Shown here: positions 14,971 through 22,576 of the stretch, in pieces
Layout of the letters: each line of letters starts with the position of its first letter
How positions within the stretch are numbered: position 1 is the stretch's first letter
From: JANLYQ01 sp031365725
Lineage (GTDB): Bacteria > Actinomycetota > Actinomycetes > JACCUZ01
Length of the DNA stretch: 64,000 bases
Direction: 5' to 3'
NCBI GenBank assembly: GCA_031365725.1
Contig: JANLYQ010000006.1
Span: 1-64,000 of the forward strand
Made by a program: the position numbers and the translations under genes
The notes under the pieces: generated by a model
Databases searched by the model: none
Seen by the model: only the letters and a program-made list of their open reading frames with translations
What the model was told of the DNA's origin: nothing

Positions 14971-16020
14971 TCAGCGCGTCCTCAGGCGGCCGTGGATGCC
15001 GTCCATCACGACGGCGCCGCGCAGAACGTTCTTGGGCACCTTGGCGACGACGGTGTAGTTGGTGTCGACGACGTTGGCGACCGGAGTCAGCACGGTCTGT
15101 GAGACCAGCTGGTAGGCGTCCATCGTCGAGAGACCGGTGAGCTCGGCGACCCAGCCGACCATCTCGGTGTGCGCGATCCGGAACGCGTCCTCCAGAGGTC
15201 GGGCGGACCCCGTGGTCATGATAAAGGTGTCGTCCTCGAGGCGCGGCCAGGCGGTCGGCGTACGGCCCTTGAGCAGGTCGAGCACGAGCACGGTGTCCAT
15301 CGCGCACTCGACGGCGACCCCGCAGGTCTCACCCTCACCCTGCCTCGCGTGTCCGTCGCCGAGGCTGAAGAACGCCCCTTCGACGTTGACTCCGAGATAG
15401 CAGGTGGACCCGGTCCGCATCTCGGGCGTGTCCATGTTGCCACCCCAGTCGCCCGGCGCAAGCGACGAGCGCACCTCGCCGAGTGCAGGCGCGACGCCGA
15501 CCGTGCCGTGCATGGGGTCCAGCGGGAGGTCGACCTGGTACGACGAGTCGAGCGCGTCGTAGCGCACCAGTCCCGCCGAGGTGTCGATCTCGTAGACCCA
15601 GGTCTTCTCCGGGAGCGGGGGGTGCAGCATCGCCGTGGCATGGGTGGCGGTCAGCGCCCCGAAGAGCGGGACGGTGGTGCTGTAGCCGCGGCCCCCGCGC
15701 GGGGTGATGCTGCGAAAGTGCACCACCAACGTGTCGCCGGGCTCGGCACCCTCGACGTAGAACGGGCCGGTCTGCGGGTTGAGGTAGCGCGGGTCACACA
15801 CCTCGGACACGAGGTCCGAGGTCGAGCCGATGCGGCCCGCGAAGCAGTCGAGGGTCCAGGTGGAGATGACGGTGCCGGGCCGGACGGAGACCACGGGGGA
15901 CACCCCGCCGAAGGTGTAGGCGAGGGCTGCGGGGTCTCCGCCGGCGTCCGGCTCGACGGTCAGGGGCGGCTCAGTGACGGTGACCTGCCGCGGTCGCGCT
16001 GTCCACCACGCTGGTGTCAC
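14971..16020 (-). CDS. Acetamidase/formamidase family protein
   Basis: About 349 aa from GTG 16020, a start that is uncertain. Family features include LDCFAGRI, NPQTGPFYVEGAEPGDTL, GGNMDTPEMRTGSTCYLGV, FSLGDGHARQGEGE and the C-terminal DAYQLVSQT. These match the FmdA_AmdA family, which hydrolyses formamide, acetamide or related amides to the acid and ammonia. The 5' end overlaps the permease 3' end by about 50 bases, implying translational coupling. Beside an amino-alcohol BMC locus it could release ammonia or an amine from an amide, but that is inference. A GTG at 16098 would extend it further into the permease. Confidence 0.85.
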   Translation of the reverse strand: MTPAWWTARPRQVTVTEPPLTVEPDAGGDPAALAYTFGGVSPVVSVRPGTVISTWTLDCFAGRIGSTSDLVSEVCDPRYLNPQTGPFYVEGAEPGDTLVVHFRSITPRGGRGYSTTVPLFGALTATHATAMLHPPLPEKTWVYEIDTSAGLVRYDALDSSYQVDLPLDPMHGTVGVAPALGEVRSSLAPGDWGGNMDTPEMRTGSTCYLGVNVEGAFFSLGDGHARQGEGETCGVAVECAMDTVLVLDLLKGRTPTAWPRLEDDTFIMTTGSARPLEDAFRIAHTEMVGWVAELTGLSTMDAYQLVSQTVLTPVANVVDTNYTVVAKVPKNVLRGAVVMDGIHGRLRTR

Positions 16021-17605
16021 GCTGATGCGCCTCTTCGAGGACGGTGCGACCGATCGCGTCGTAGACCGGGCGGTTGCTCGACTTGAGGAAGAGGACACCT
16101 AACAGGCCCACCACGAAGGTGGCCACCACGAGGTACGGGATCGCCGTGAAGAACGGCGCGGCAGAGCCGGCACCGCCGGCGAACTTGATGTTGTCCAGCA
16201 GCAGCCAGACGACGTAGAGCATGCCCGCGCAGCCGATAGCGGGGATCACGCCGGTCGTGAGCACGTGGCCCGGCGCCAGCTTCTTGACGTGGAAGTACCA
16301 GATGACCGAAACCGACGTGATGGCCTGCACCAGCAAGATGGACATCGTGCCGAGGATCGCCAGCAGGCCGTACTCGTAGATGTAGGCGCCCTTCGTCGGG
16401 TCGCTGCCGTTGGTTGTCAGGAAGTAGAACCCGACCGTGAGCAGCAGGGTGATGCCCGTCTGCACGATCGAGGCGATGTGAGGGGTCTGGTGCACGCCGT
16501 GGGTCCGTCCGAGATTGCCCTTGGTCGCGGGCAGCTCCCGGCCGATCGCGTAGATGTAGCGGCTGGCCGCGTTGTGGAAGGCCAGGCCGCAGGCGAACGA
16601 GCCGACCACGATGAGGAACAGGTAGATGTCACCGACGAACTTGCCGCCGAGCTTGTCCTCAGCGAGATTGACCCAGAGACCGATGGCGTCGGTGTTGGCC
16701 TTCTCGATCGCCTGCTTCTGGCCGTTGCCGGCGATCATCATCCAGGACACGAAGGTGTAGAAGAGGCCCAGCCCGACGACGGCGATCAGCGTGGCGCGCG
16801 GGACGATGTGCCGCGGGTTGCGTGACTCCTCGCCGTAGACGGCGGTCGTCTCGTAGCCGACCCAGGACCAGAAAGCGAAGAAGATGCCGATAGCCGCACT
16901 GCCGGCTGCGACTGCCTTACCGTCGGCCAGCACTGCTCCGACCCCGCCGCCTTCGGTGAGTCCGGAGAATGCGTCTGCCGGGTTGATCGCCTGGCTGAGG
17001 AGACCGTCTGGTCCACCTCCGCTGAACAGCACTGACAGCGACAGGGCGCCGAGGAGGATCACTTCCGCGCAGAGGGTGATCGTGAGGAAGCCGGCGGCGA
17101 TGTTGATGTCGAAGTAGCCGAAGACCGCGATCAGCGCGATGCCGACAACGGCGATGAGCAGCCAGTTGACGTCGATGCTGAACCAGCGATTCAAGGCATC
17201 GTTGGCAAAGTAGCTGAAGATGCCGATCAACGAGCCCTCGAAGACGACGTAGGCCATCGTGGCCAGGGCGCCGGAGGCCATGCCCCACACCTGGCCGAGG
17301 CCGTGGGTGATGAAGCCGTAGAACGCGCCGGCAGTGGTGATGTAGCGGGCCATCTGCACGAAGCCGACGGTGAACAGCGTCAGCACGACCGTCGCGACCA
17401 GGAAGCCGGCCGGGGCAGCGATGCCGTTGCCGTAGCCGACCGCGAGCGGCACGTTGCCGGTCATGGCCGTGATGGGAGCGGCGTTGGCCACCGCCATGAA
17501 GAGCACACCCAGCAGCCCGACGGCGCCCGCCTTCAGCTGGTGCTTGGGCGCGTCACCATCGCTTGTGGTCGATACCTTGCGCGAGAGCTTGTCGCTCGTG
17601 GTCAC
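15971..17605 (-). CDS. APC-superfamily amino-acid/amine permease
   Basis: GTG 17605 gives 544 aa with about 12-13 membrane segments. Hallmarks are KAGAVGLLGVLFMAVANAAP with TGNVPLAVGYGNG (helix 1) and FWSWVGYETTAVYGEESRNP (helix 6 region), as in amino-acid/ethanolamine-type APC permeases. It is divergent from the BMC operon and lies next to it. The likely cargo is therefore the amino alcohol or amine metabolised there; this is inferred from context. GAGGA precedes the GTG closely. An upstream in-frame extension to 17764 is less likely because homology to permeases begins near KHQLKAGAVG. Confidence 0.85.
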   Translation of the reverse strand: MTTSDKLSRKVSTTSDGDAPKHQLKAGAVGLLGVLFMAVANAAPITAMTGNVPLAVGYGNGIAAPAGFLVATVVLTLFTVGFVQMARYITTAGAFYGFITHGLGQVWGMASGALATMAYVVFEGSLIGIFSYFANDALNRWFSIDVNWLLIAVVGIALIAVFGYFDINIAAGFLTITLCAEVILLGALSLSVLFSGGGPDGLLSQAINPADAFSGLTEGGGVGAVLADGKAVAAGSAAIGIFFAFWSWVGYETTAVYGEESRNPRHIVPRATLIAVVGLGLFYTFVSWMMIAGNGQKQAIEKANTDAIGLWVNLAEDKLGGKFVGDIYLFLIVVGSFACGLAFHNAASRYIYAIGRELPATKGNLGRTHGVHQTPHIASIVQTGITLLLTVGFYFLTTNGSDPTKGAYIYEYGLLAILGTMSILLVQAITSVSVIWYFHVKKLAPGHVLTTGVIPAIGCAGMLYVVWLLLDNIKFAGGAGSAAPFFTAIPYLVVATFVVGLLGVLFLKSSNRPVYDAIGRTVLEEAHQRDTSVVDSATAAGHRH

Positions 17606-17851
17606 AGTCCTCAGGTCTCCGTCCGGACGCACATCGTGGAGTAGGGCCCCCGTCGAGCCGCTTCGATGGTGTCGGCGGCACGTTTCGGTGCTGTCACGAC
17701 CGCCGAACGAACCGATTACGGAGCGTCCGGGACCGACTGAGCAATCGTCGGCGGTGACCGACATCTCGCTCTGGGCGCATCGTGGCAGGAGATGTCCTGC
17801 TCGGCAAGCACTTCTGAGGAGGTTGCTCTCAGCACGTGGGTGGACGGTCCG

Positions 17852-17880
17852 TTGACCTCGTCCACTGCGCTCTGCTACAA
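17852..17880 (+). promoter_or_regulatory. Candidate promoter of the BMC operon
   Basis: TTGACC (17852-17857) matches five of six bases of the -35 consensus. After 17 bases comes CTACAA (17875-17880); TACAAA one base on is an alternative -10. It reads towards the class-III aminotransferase-fold gene and ends 66 bases before its start codon. The -10 match is weak. Confidence 0.35.
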
Positions 17881-17889
17881 ACCAATCAA

Positions 17890-17925
17890 CAGACCGTACA
17901 ACGATTCGGTTGACCTTTTGGTCTG
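17890..17925. promoter_or_regulatory. Operator-like repeats downstream of the BMC promoter
   Basis: CAGACC (17890-17895) and GGTCTG (17920-17925) are inverted copies. The second is part of GACC-TTTT-GGTC (17912-17923), itself a palindrome. The position just after the candidate promoter suits a repressor such as the GntR/UTRA protein encoded at the end of the operon. The link is inferred from position only. Confidence 0.3.
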
Positions 17926-17946
17926 GCAGCGGGAGGTGGGCAGCCG

Positions 17947-19233
17947 GTGACGTTCGACTACGGCGACTTCTCGTTCGCCTCCAAGGACGAGGTGCTCGAG
18001 AAGGCCCGCGAGTTCTGGAACCCCGGCAAGACCGACTTCTGGGTCGAGTCCGGGGTGCCGCTGGTCATCGACCGGCGCGAGGACTACTTCATCTATGACA
18101 TGTCAGGCAAGCGTCTGCTCGACGTGCACCTGAACGGCGGCACCTACAACCTGGGCCACCGCAACGCGGAGGTGGTGGCAGCGGTGACGGTGGCCATGTC
18201 GCACTTCGACATCGGCAACCATCATTTCCCCTCGCTGGCCCGCACGGCCCTCGCGGAGGCGCTGATTGCCACCGCGCCACCGGGGTTGACCAAGGTCGTC
18301 TATGGCAGCGGCGGCGGTGAGGCTATCGACATCGCCATCAAGACCGCTCGTCACACGACTCAGAAGCGCAAGATCGTCTCGATCCAGAAGGCCTACCATG
18401 GTCATACCGGGCTCGCTGTCGGCACCGGGGACGACCGCTTCAGCAAGCTGTTCCTCTCCGACCAGCCCGAGGAGTTCCCGCACGTCCCGTTCAACGACCT
18501 CGCCGCGATGGAGGACGCCCTCCGTGGCCGCGACGTCGCTGCCGTGATCATGGAGACGATCCCGGCGACCTACGGCTTCCCGTTGCCCGAGCCGGGCTAC
18601 CTCGAAGCGGTGAAGCGGCTCTGCGAGGGCTACGACGCGCTCTACATCGCCGACGAGGTGCAGACCGGGCTGATGCGCACCGGAGAGCTCTGGGCCATCA
18701 CCAAGCACGGCATCGCCCCAGACATCCTGGTGACCGGCAAGGGCATCTCCGGCGGGATGTATCCCCTGTCGGCTGTGCTGCTCAGCGAACACACCGCAGG
18801 CTGGCTCACCGAGGACGGCTTCGGCCACATCTCCACCTTCGGTGGCGCGGAGCTCGGGTGCATCGCTGGTCTCAAGGCGCTCGAGATCTGCAACCGGCCC
18901 GAGACGCGGTCGATGGTGCACTACATCAGCGACCTGGTCCTGCGAGGACTACGCGTCATCCAGGCCGACCAGCCGGACTGGTTCGTCGGCATCCGCGCCA
19001 ACGGCGTGGTGATGGGGCTGGAGTTCGCCCACCCACAGGGCGCGAAGGTGGTGATGCGCCACCTCTATGACAACGGAGTGTGGGCGATCTTCTCCACCCT
19101 CGACCCACGCGTCCTCCAGTTCAAGCCTGGCATCCTCATGCGTCCCGAGCTGTGCGAGGAGCTGCTCGACCGTGTCGACGTCGCCATCGGCCGCGCTCGC
19201 GCCGAGGTTCGCGGTCAGCGGGTGCCCGCATGA
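17947..19233 (+). CDS. Class-III aminotransferase-fold protein, predicted amino-alcohol-phosphate phospholyase
   Basis: 428 aa from GTG 17947. The PLP fold is clear: GSGGGEAIDIAIK (about 120-132), YHGHTG, the cofactor Asp in ALYIADEVQTGLMRTG (Asp236), and the Schiff-base lysine in ILVTGKGISGGMYPL (Lys265). The fold covers omega-aminotransferases and the ethanolamine-phosphate type phospholyases that eliminate phosphate and ammonia to give an aldehyde. In the RMM/aminoacetone-type BMC model this enzyme converts phosphorylated 1-amino-2-propanol to propionaldehyde. The kinase and CoA-acylating aldehyde dehydrogenase in the same operon support that reading. An ordinary transaminase is the alternative. 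It is the first gene of the operon and overlaps the next by ATGA. Confidence 0.83.
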   Translation: MTFDYGDFSFASKDEVLEKAREFWNPGKTDFWVESGVPLVIDRREDYFIYDMSGKRLLDVHLNGGTYNLGHRNAEVVAAVTVAMSHFDIGNHHFPSLARTALAEALIATAPPGLTKVVYGSGGGEAIDIAIKTARHTTQKRKIVSIQKAYHGHTGLAVGTGDDRFSKLFLSDQPEEFPHVPFNDLAAMEDALRGRDVAAVIMETIPATYGFPLPEPGYLEAVKRLCEGYDALYIADEVQTGLMRTGELWAITKHGIAPDILVTGKGISGGMYPLSAVLLSEHTAGWLTEDGFGHISTFGGAELGCIAGLKALEICNRPETRSMVHYISDLVLRGLRVIQADQPDWFVGIRANGVVMGLEFAHPQGAKVVMRHLYDNGVWAIFSTLDPRVLQFKPGILMRPELCEELLDRVDVAIGRARAEVRGQRVPA

Positions 19234-20792
19234 CTGACGGCGGCGCCCGCGAGCTGGTCACCCGGGTGGAGGCGGCCGGTGTGCCGCGCGCGCGCCAGAT
19301 GCTGGACCGCGCGCACTGGGCAGCGCGTGCCTTCGCGACCTACGACAGAACTGCTGTCCTGCGCATCGCGGACGCCGTAGCGACAGCAGCCGAGGAGCGG
19401 GCGGCGCACTATGCCGAGTGGGCGGTCCGCGAGACCGGCTTCGGGGTCGTCGAGCACAAGACGGTAAAGAACCGGCTCTGCTCCCGAGGCATCATCGACG
19501 CCTACCGCGACCACGACTACGTGACACCACGCGTCGATGCCGACCGCCGCATGGTCGAGGTGCCTCGCCCCGCCGGCGTCGTCCTGGCTCTGACTCCATC
19601 GACCAACCCCGTGTCGACCGTGTACGTCAAGGTGCTGCTCGCCCTGCTCACCCGCAACGCCATCGTCATCAGCCCGCACCCGTTGGCCAAGGCGTGCTGC
19701 GCGGACGCAGCCCGGCACCTGGGTGAGGTGGCCGTCGCTGCTGGTGCGCCGGACGGCGTGGTGCAGGTCGTCGACGAGCCGTCGATCCCCCTCATCGACG
19801 CCCTCATGATTGACGAGCGCACTGACGTCATCCTCGCCACCGGCGGGGTTCCCGTGGTGCGGGCCGCCTACTCATCCGGCAACCCCGCCATCGGTGTCGG
19901 CCCGGGCAACGTCCCCGTGCTGGTCGATGCGACAGCCAACGTGCACCGGGCCGCTGAGAAGCTCGTGGCCAGCAAGGCGTTCGACAACTCGGTGCTGTGC
20001 ACCAACGAGAGCGTGCTGATCGTCGAGGAGTCCGTCGCCGACCGGCTGCTGCGGGAGATGACGCGCGAGGGGGCGCACCTGCTCAGCGACGACGACCGTG
20101 ACAAGGTGCGCGACACCGTCTTCCCCGGCGGTCGCTTCGACACCTCGATGGTGGGGCGGTCTGCAGTCGAGATCGCCGAGCGAGCGGGGGTGCGGGTGCC
20201 GGCGCGCACTCAGGTCCTGCTCGCACCCTTCCCGCTCGTTGCTGATGAGGAGCCCCTCGCGCACGAGAAGCTGTGCCCGGTGCTCGGCGTCGTGCGCGTC
20301 ACTGACGCGCGGCGTGGCATCCGGGCGGCCCAAGCCGTGCTGCGCATCGGCGGCGCCGGGCATTCCGCGGTGGTGCACAGCGAGGACCCTGCCGTCGTGA
20401 TGGCTTACGCCGCGGCTGTGCCGGTGCTGCGCGTCACCGTCAACGAGGGCGGCAGCACCGGCAGCGCCGGGTTCGGCACCCACCTGGCTCCGTCGATGAC
20501 CATAGGTACCGGCTTTGTCGGGCGCAGCTCGCTGGGGGAGAACCTGCAGCCCAAGCACCTCGTCGACTGGACCCGCATCGCCTACACCAGCGACGTGTCC
20601 CAGCCCTTCCCGACGTACGCCGGCAGGGTGCCGTGGTCCAGCCCGACGGGGCCGGTGCCGCCGTATCCATTGGCCAGCAACGCGGTCGATGGTCCGGCCG
20701 GTCCGTCGCGGGTCGACAGCGCCCGCGCCGAGCTCCGCGAGGAGCTGCGTCGGCTGATCATCGACGAGCTCACCACGATGGTCAGGGGATGA
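19230..20792 (+). CDS. CoA-acylating aldehyde dehydrogenase of the microcompartment
   Basis: 520 aa from ATG 19230. Motifs are LTPSTNPVSTVYVK (about 121-134), GPGNVPVLVD (224-233) and the catalytic cysteine in NSVLCTNES (Cys257), as in EutE/PduP-type enzymes that oxidise an aldehyde to acyl-CoA with NAD and CoA. After the catalytic body there is a Pro/Gly-rich linker (about 470-493), then a short amphipathic helix (about 495-518, containing ARAELREELRRLIIDEL). A C-terminal helix behind a linker is the usual form of an encapsulation peptide that targets cargo to the BMC shell. The predicted product is propionyl-CoA from propionaldehyde. The gene overlaps both neighbours by 4 bases. Confidence 0.9.
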   Translation: MTDGGARELVTRVEAAGVPRARQMLDRAHWAARAFATYDRTAVLRIADAVATAAEERAAHYAEWAVRETGFGVVEHKTVKNRLCSRGIIDAYRDHDYVTPRVDADRRMVEVPRPAGVVLALTPSTNPVSTVYVKVLLALLTRNAIVISPHPLAKACCADAARHLGEVAVAAGAPDGVVQVVDEPSIPLIDALMIDERTDVILATGGVPVVRAAYSSGNPAIGVGPGNVPVLVDATANVHRAAEKLVASKAFDNSVLCTNESVLIVEESVADRLLREMTREGAHLLSDDDRDKVRDTVFPGGRFDTSMVGRSAVEIAERAGVRVPARTQVLLAPFPLVADEEPLAHEKLCPVLGVVRVTDARRGIRAAQAVLRIGGAGHSAVVHSEDPAVVMAYAAAVPVLRVTVNEGGSTGSAGFGTHLAPSMTIGTGFVGRSSLGENLQPKHLVDWTRIAYTSDVSQPFPTYAGRVPWSSPTGPVPPYPLASNAVDGPAGPSRVDSARAELREELRRLIIDELTTMVRG

Positions 20793-21415
20793 CGGTGGCC
20801 CAGCTCCGTTCGTTCCTGTTCCTGGACCAGTTGCAGCCCCAGACCATGTGCTGTCTGGGCAGCTGGGTGCGCGGCAGCCTGCCTCGCTCCGGCATGGCGG
20901 CGCAGGTGATCGAGGTCGCGCCCGGCCTCGACATCGAGGCGCTCACCGATGTGGCGTTGAAAGCCGCCGACGTGCAGGCCGGCATCCTTGTCGTGGAGCG
21001 ACAGTTCGGCTATCTCGAGGTGCACTCGCGCTCCACCGAGGCCGTGCGGTCGGCCGGAGCGGCAGTGCTGGAGGCCCTCGACGCCACCGCCTCGGACGCG
21101 CTTCGGCCCGAGGTGCTCGCCGCGGAGGTGGTGTCAAGGCTGGACGCCCAGCACGCGTTCCTGGTCAACCGCAACAAGGTCGGCTCGATGGCGCTGGCGG
21201 GGGAGTCGCGGTTCGTCCTCGAGATGGCCCCGGCGTCCTATGCGGTGCTGGCCACCAACGAGGCCGAGAAGGCAGCGTCGATCAAGGTGGTCGACCTGCG
21301 CATGATCGGTGCGACCGGCCGGGTCTATCTCAGCGGCAGCGAGGCCGACGTGCGAGCGGCGGCTGAGGCGGCCGAAGGCGCGCTCGCCCACGCCGCTGCC
21401 GGGGTGCTCGCATGA
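20789..21415 (+). CDS. BMC-T shell protein (tandem BMC domains), copy 1
   Basis: 208 aa from ATG 20789. It has two BMC-like halves: first half with VIEVAPGLDIEALTDVALK and GILVVERQFGYLEVH, second with FVLEMAPASYAVLATNEAEK and VYLSGSEADVRAA. It is clearly paralogous to the BMC-T at 22573-23229, sharing DLRMIGATGRVYLSGS against DVSMIGAAGRIYLSGS. Such proteins form pseudo-hexameric trimers in the shell and often carry a larger, gated pore. A CC pair occurs near residue 21. Its position next to the aldehyde dehydrogenase matches the order I recall for mycobacterial RMM loci. Confidence 0.88.
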   Translation: MTVAQLRSFLFLDQLQPQTMCCLGSWVRGSLPRSGMAAQVIEVAPGLDIEALTDVALKAADVQAGILVVERQFGYLEVHSRSTEAVRSAGAAVLEALDATASDALRPEVLAAEVVSRLDAQHAFLVNRNKVGSMALAGESRFVLEMAPASYAVLATNEAEKAASIKVVDLRMIGATGRVYLSGSEADVRAAAEAAEGALAHAAAGVLA

Positions 21416-21927
21416 CCACCTGGGACGGACTCACCACCGACGACGTGCGATCGGCGGTCCGTGAGGTGCTGCGGGACGTGCTGCCTGACCTCGCGAGGGC
21501 TGCCGGCTCAGCGTTGACCCCGGCCGGCTTCACCTCTGGCGCGTCCGGCGCTGTCGTGGTGCGCGACGACGCCGACCTTGATCGGCTGGTGCGTCACGTC
21601 GCACAGCTCTGCGGCGACCCGTCCACCAGAACGGCACTCCTCGAGGGGCGGCACGACCTCCGGTTGCAGCCGACCGGGTCCTCGACCGTTGCCGTTCCCG
21701 GTAGCGCAGCAGAGCCCGGGCCGATCGTCGAGCGGCTGGCCAGCGGTGTGGTCACCGAGCGCATCGTGCGCCGCGCCGCCGCCCAAGGGGCCCGGCTCGT
21801 GCTAGGACCGCGCGCCGTCATCACCCCTTTGGCCCGTGACCGCGCCCGGTCGCTGGGCCTGCTCATCGAGCGTGACGCCACCGGACAGACCAGCTCTGAT
21901 CACCCCACCGGCGAGAGGACCCACTGA
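21412..21927 (+). CDS. BMC-associated protein of unknown function with N-terminal helix
   Basis: The 171-aa protein lies between shell genes with ATGA/TGATG overlaps. The N-terminus (about residues 7-31, DDVRSAVREVLRDVLPDL) is an amphipathic helix that looks like an encapsulation peptide. A Gly/Ala/Thr-rich linker follows. The C-terminal part (about 106-152) has GVVTERIVRRAAAQGARLVL and VITPLARDRARSLGLLIER. TPxARDxAxxxG is a motif found near the ends of several BMC-associated proteins. The activity is unknown; it may be a luminal scaffold or cargo adaptor. RMM loci have a protein at this position, to my recollection also uncharacterised. Confidence 0.75.
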   Translation: MTTWDGLTTDDVRSAVREVLRDVLPDLARAAGSALTPAGFTSGASGAVVVRDDADLDRLVRHVAQLCGDPSTRTALLEGRHDLRLQPTGSSTVAVPGSAAEPGPIVERLASGVVTERIVRRAAAQGARLVLGPRAVITPLARDRARSLGLLIERDATGQTSSDHPTGERTH

Positions 21928-22256
21928 TGCTCAAGGCCACCGTGGTCGGCAATGTCTGGGCGACTCGTCGCATCGACGGACTGCCCAGCGGCGCACTGCT
22001 CGAGGTCGAGGTCGACAGCGGCACCCGCCTCGTGGCTCTCGACGTGCTCGGCACCGGCATCGGCGAGCACGTGCTCGTCGCCACCGGATCGGTCGCCGCG
22101 TCCTACTTCCCCACCCCGCATCCACCGATCGACGCACTGGTCATCGGAGCGATCGACGACATCTCAGGACCCCGCGACACCACTGCACTCGATGACAGCC
22201 CAGCAACCGACGTTCCCTACGCCTCCAGCGCCACCCCGATGAAGGAGCAGATCTGA
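21927..22256 (+). CDS. BMC-P (EutN/CcmL-type) pentameric vertex protein
   Basis: 109 aa. MLKATVVGNVWATRRIDGL, LLEVEVDSGTRLVALDVLGTG, GEHVLVATGSVA and IDALVIGAID follow the EutN/CcmL (Pfam03319) pattern of a small beta-barrel that forms pentamers capping shell vertices. The C-terminal ~25 residues (RDTTALDDSPATD...) are extra and probably disordered. It is coupled to the gene before (TGATG) and to the BMC-H after (TGATGG). Confidence 0.9.
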   Translation: MLKATVVGNVWATRRIDGLPSGALLEVEVDSGTRLVALDVLGTGIGEHVLVATGSVAASYFPTPHPPIDALVIGAIDDISGPRDTTALDDSPATDVPYASSATPMKEQI

Positions 22257-22576
22257 TGGCCAGCAACGCGATCGGTATGATCGAGACCAAGGGTTACGTC
22301 GCAGCGCTCGCTGCTGCCGACGCCATGGTCAAGGCAGCGAACGTCACGATCGTGGCGCGCACCGAGGTAGGCGACGGCCTGGTCGCCGTTACCATCGTCG
22401 GCGACGTCGGTGCGGTCAAGGCCGCAACCGAGGCCGGAGCAGAGACCGCGGGCCAGGTGGGTGAGCTGGTGTCGGTGCATGTCATCCCGCGCCCGCACGG
22501 CGAGATCGCACGGCACTTTCCGACGGCCGACACCGCCAGCAGCGGCAGCAGCGGCAGCAGCGGCATCGCAGGGTGA
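22256..22576 (+). CDS. BMC-H hexameric shell protein
   Basis: 106 aa, single BMC domain: AIGMIETKGYVAALAAADAM, VKAANVTIVARTEVGDGL, VTIVGDVGAVKAATEAG and LVSVHVIPRPHGEI are diagnostic for the main hexameric shell tile. The usual pore-loop site falls near VGDGLVAV (Gly-rich). The C-terminus carries a flexible TASSGSSGSSGIAG tail, encoded by a repeated AGCGGCAGC word. It overlaps the second BMC-T by GTGA. Confidence 0.95.
   Translation: MASNAIGMIETKGYVAALAAADAMVKAANVTIVARTEVGDGLVAVTIVGDVGAVKAATEAGAETAGQVGELVSVHVIPRPHGEIARHFPTADTASSGSSGSSGIAG

Larger units (their letters stand above)
17606..17946. promoter_or_regulatory. Divergent control region of the BMC locus (341 bp, no gene seen)
   Basis: This gap separates the permease (leftward) from the BMC operon (rightward). 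I see no convincing coding sequence in it. It contains the inverted repeat GCAGGA-GATG-TCCTGC (17785-17800), a promoter-like pair at 17852-17880, repeated GTTGACC words at 17851-17857 and 17909-17915, and an operator-like inverted repeat at 17890-17925. GGAGG at 17932-17936 is the Shine-Dalgarno of the first BMC gene, 10 bases before its GTG. Confidence 0.55.

Noticed and set aside
17947..19233. Reading the first BMC gene simply as an omega-aminotransferase
   Set aside because: The fold allows it, but a kinase, an acylating aldehyde dehydrogenase and shell genes in one operon fit a phospholyase better. The transaminase remains an alternative.
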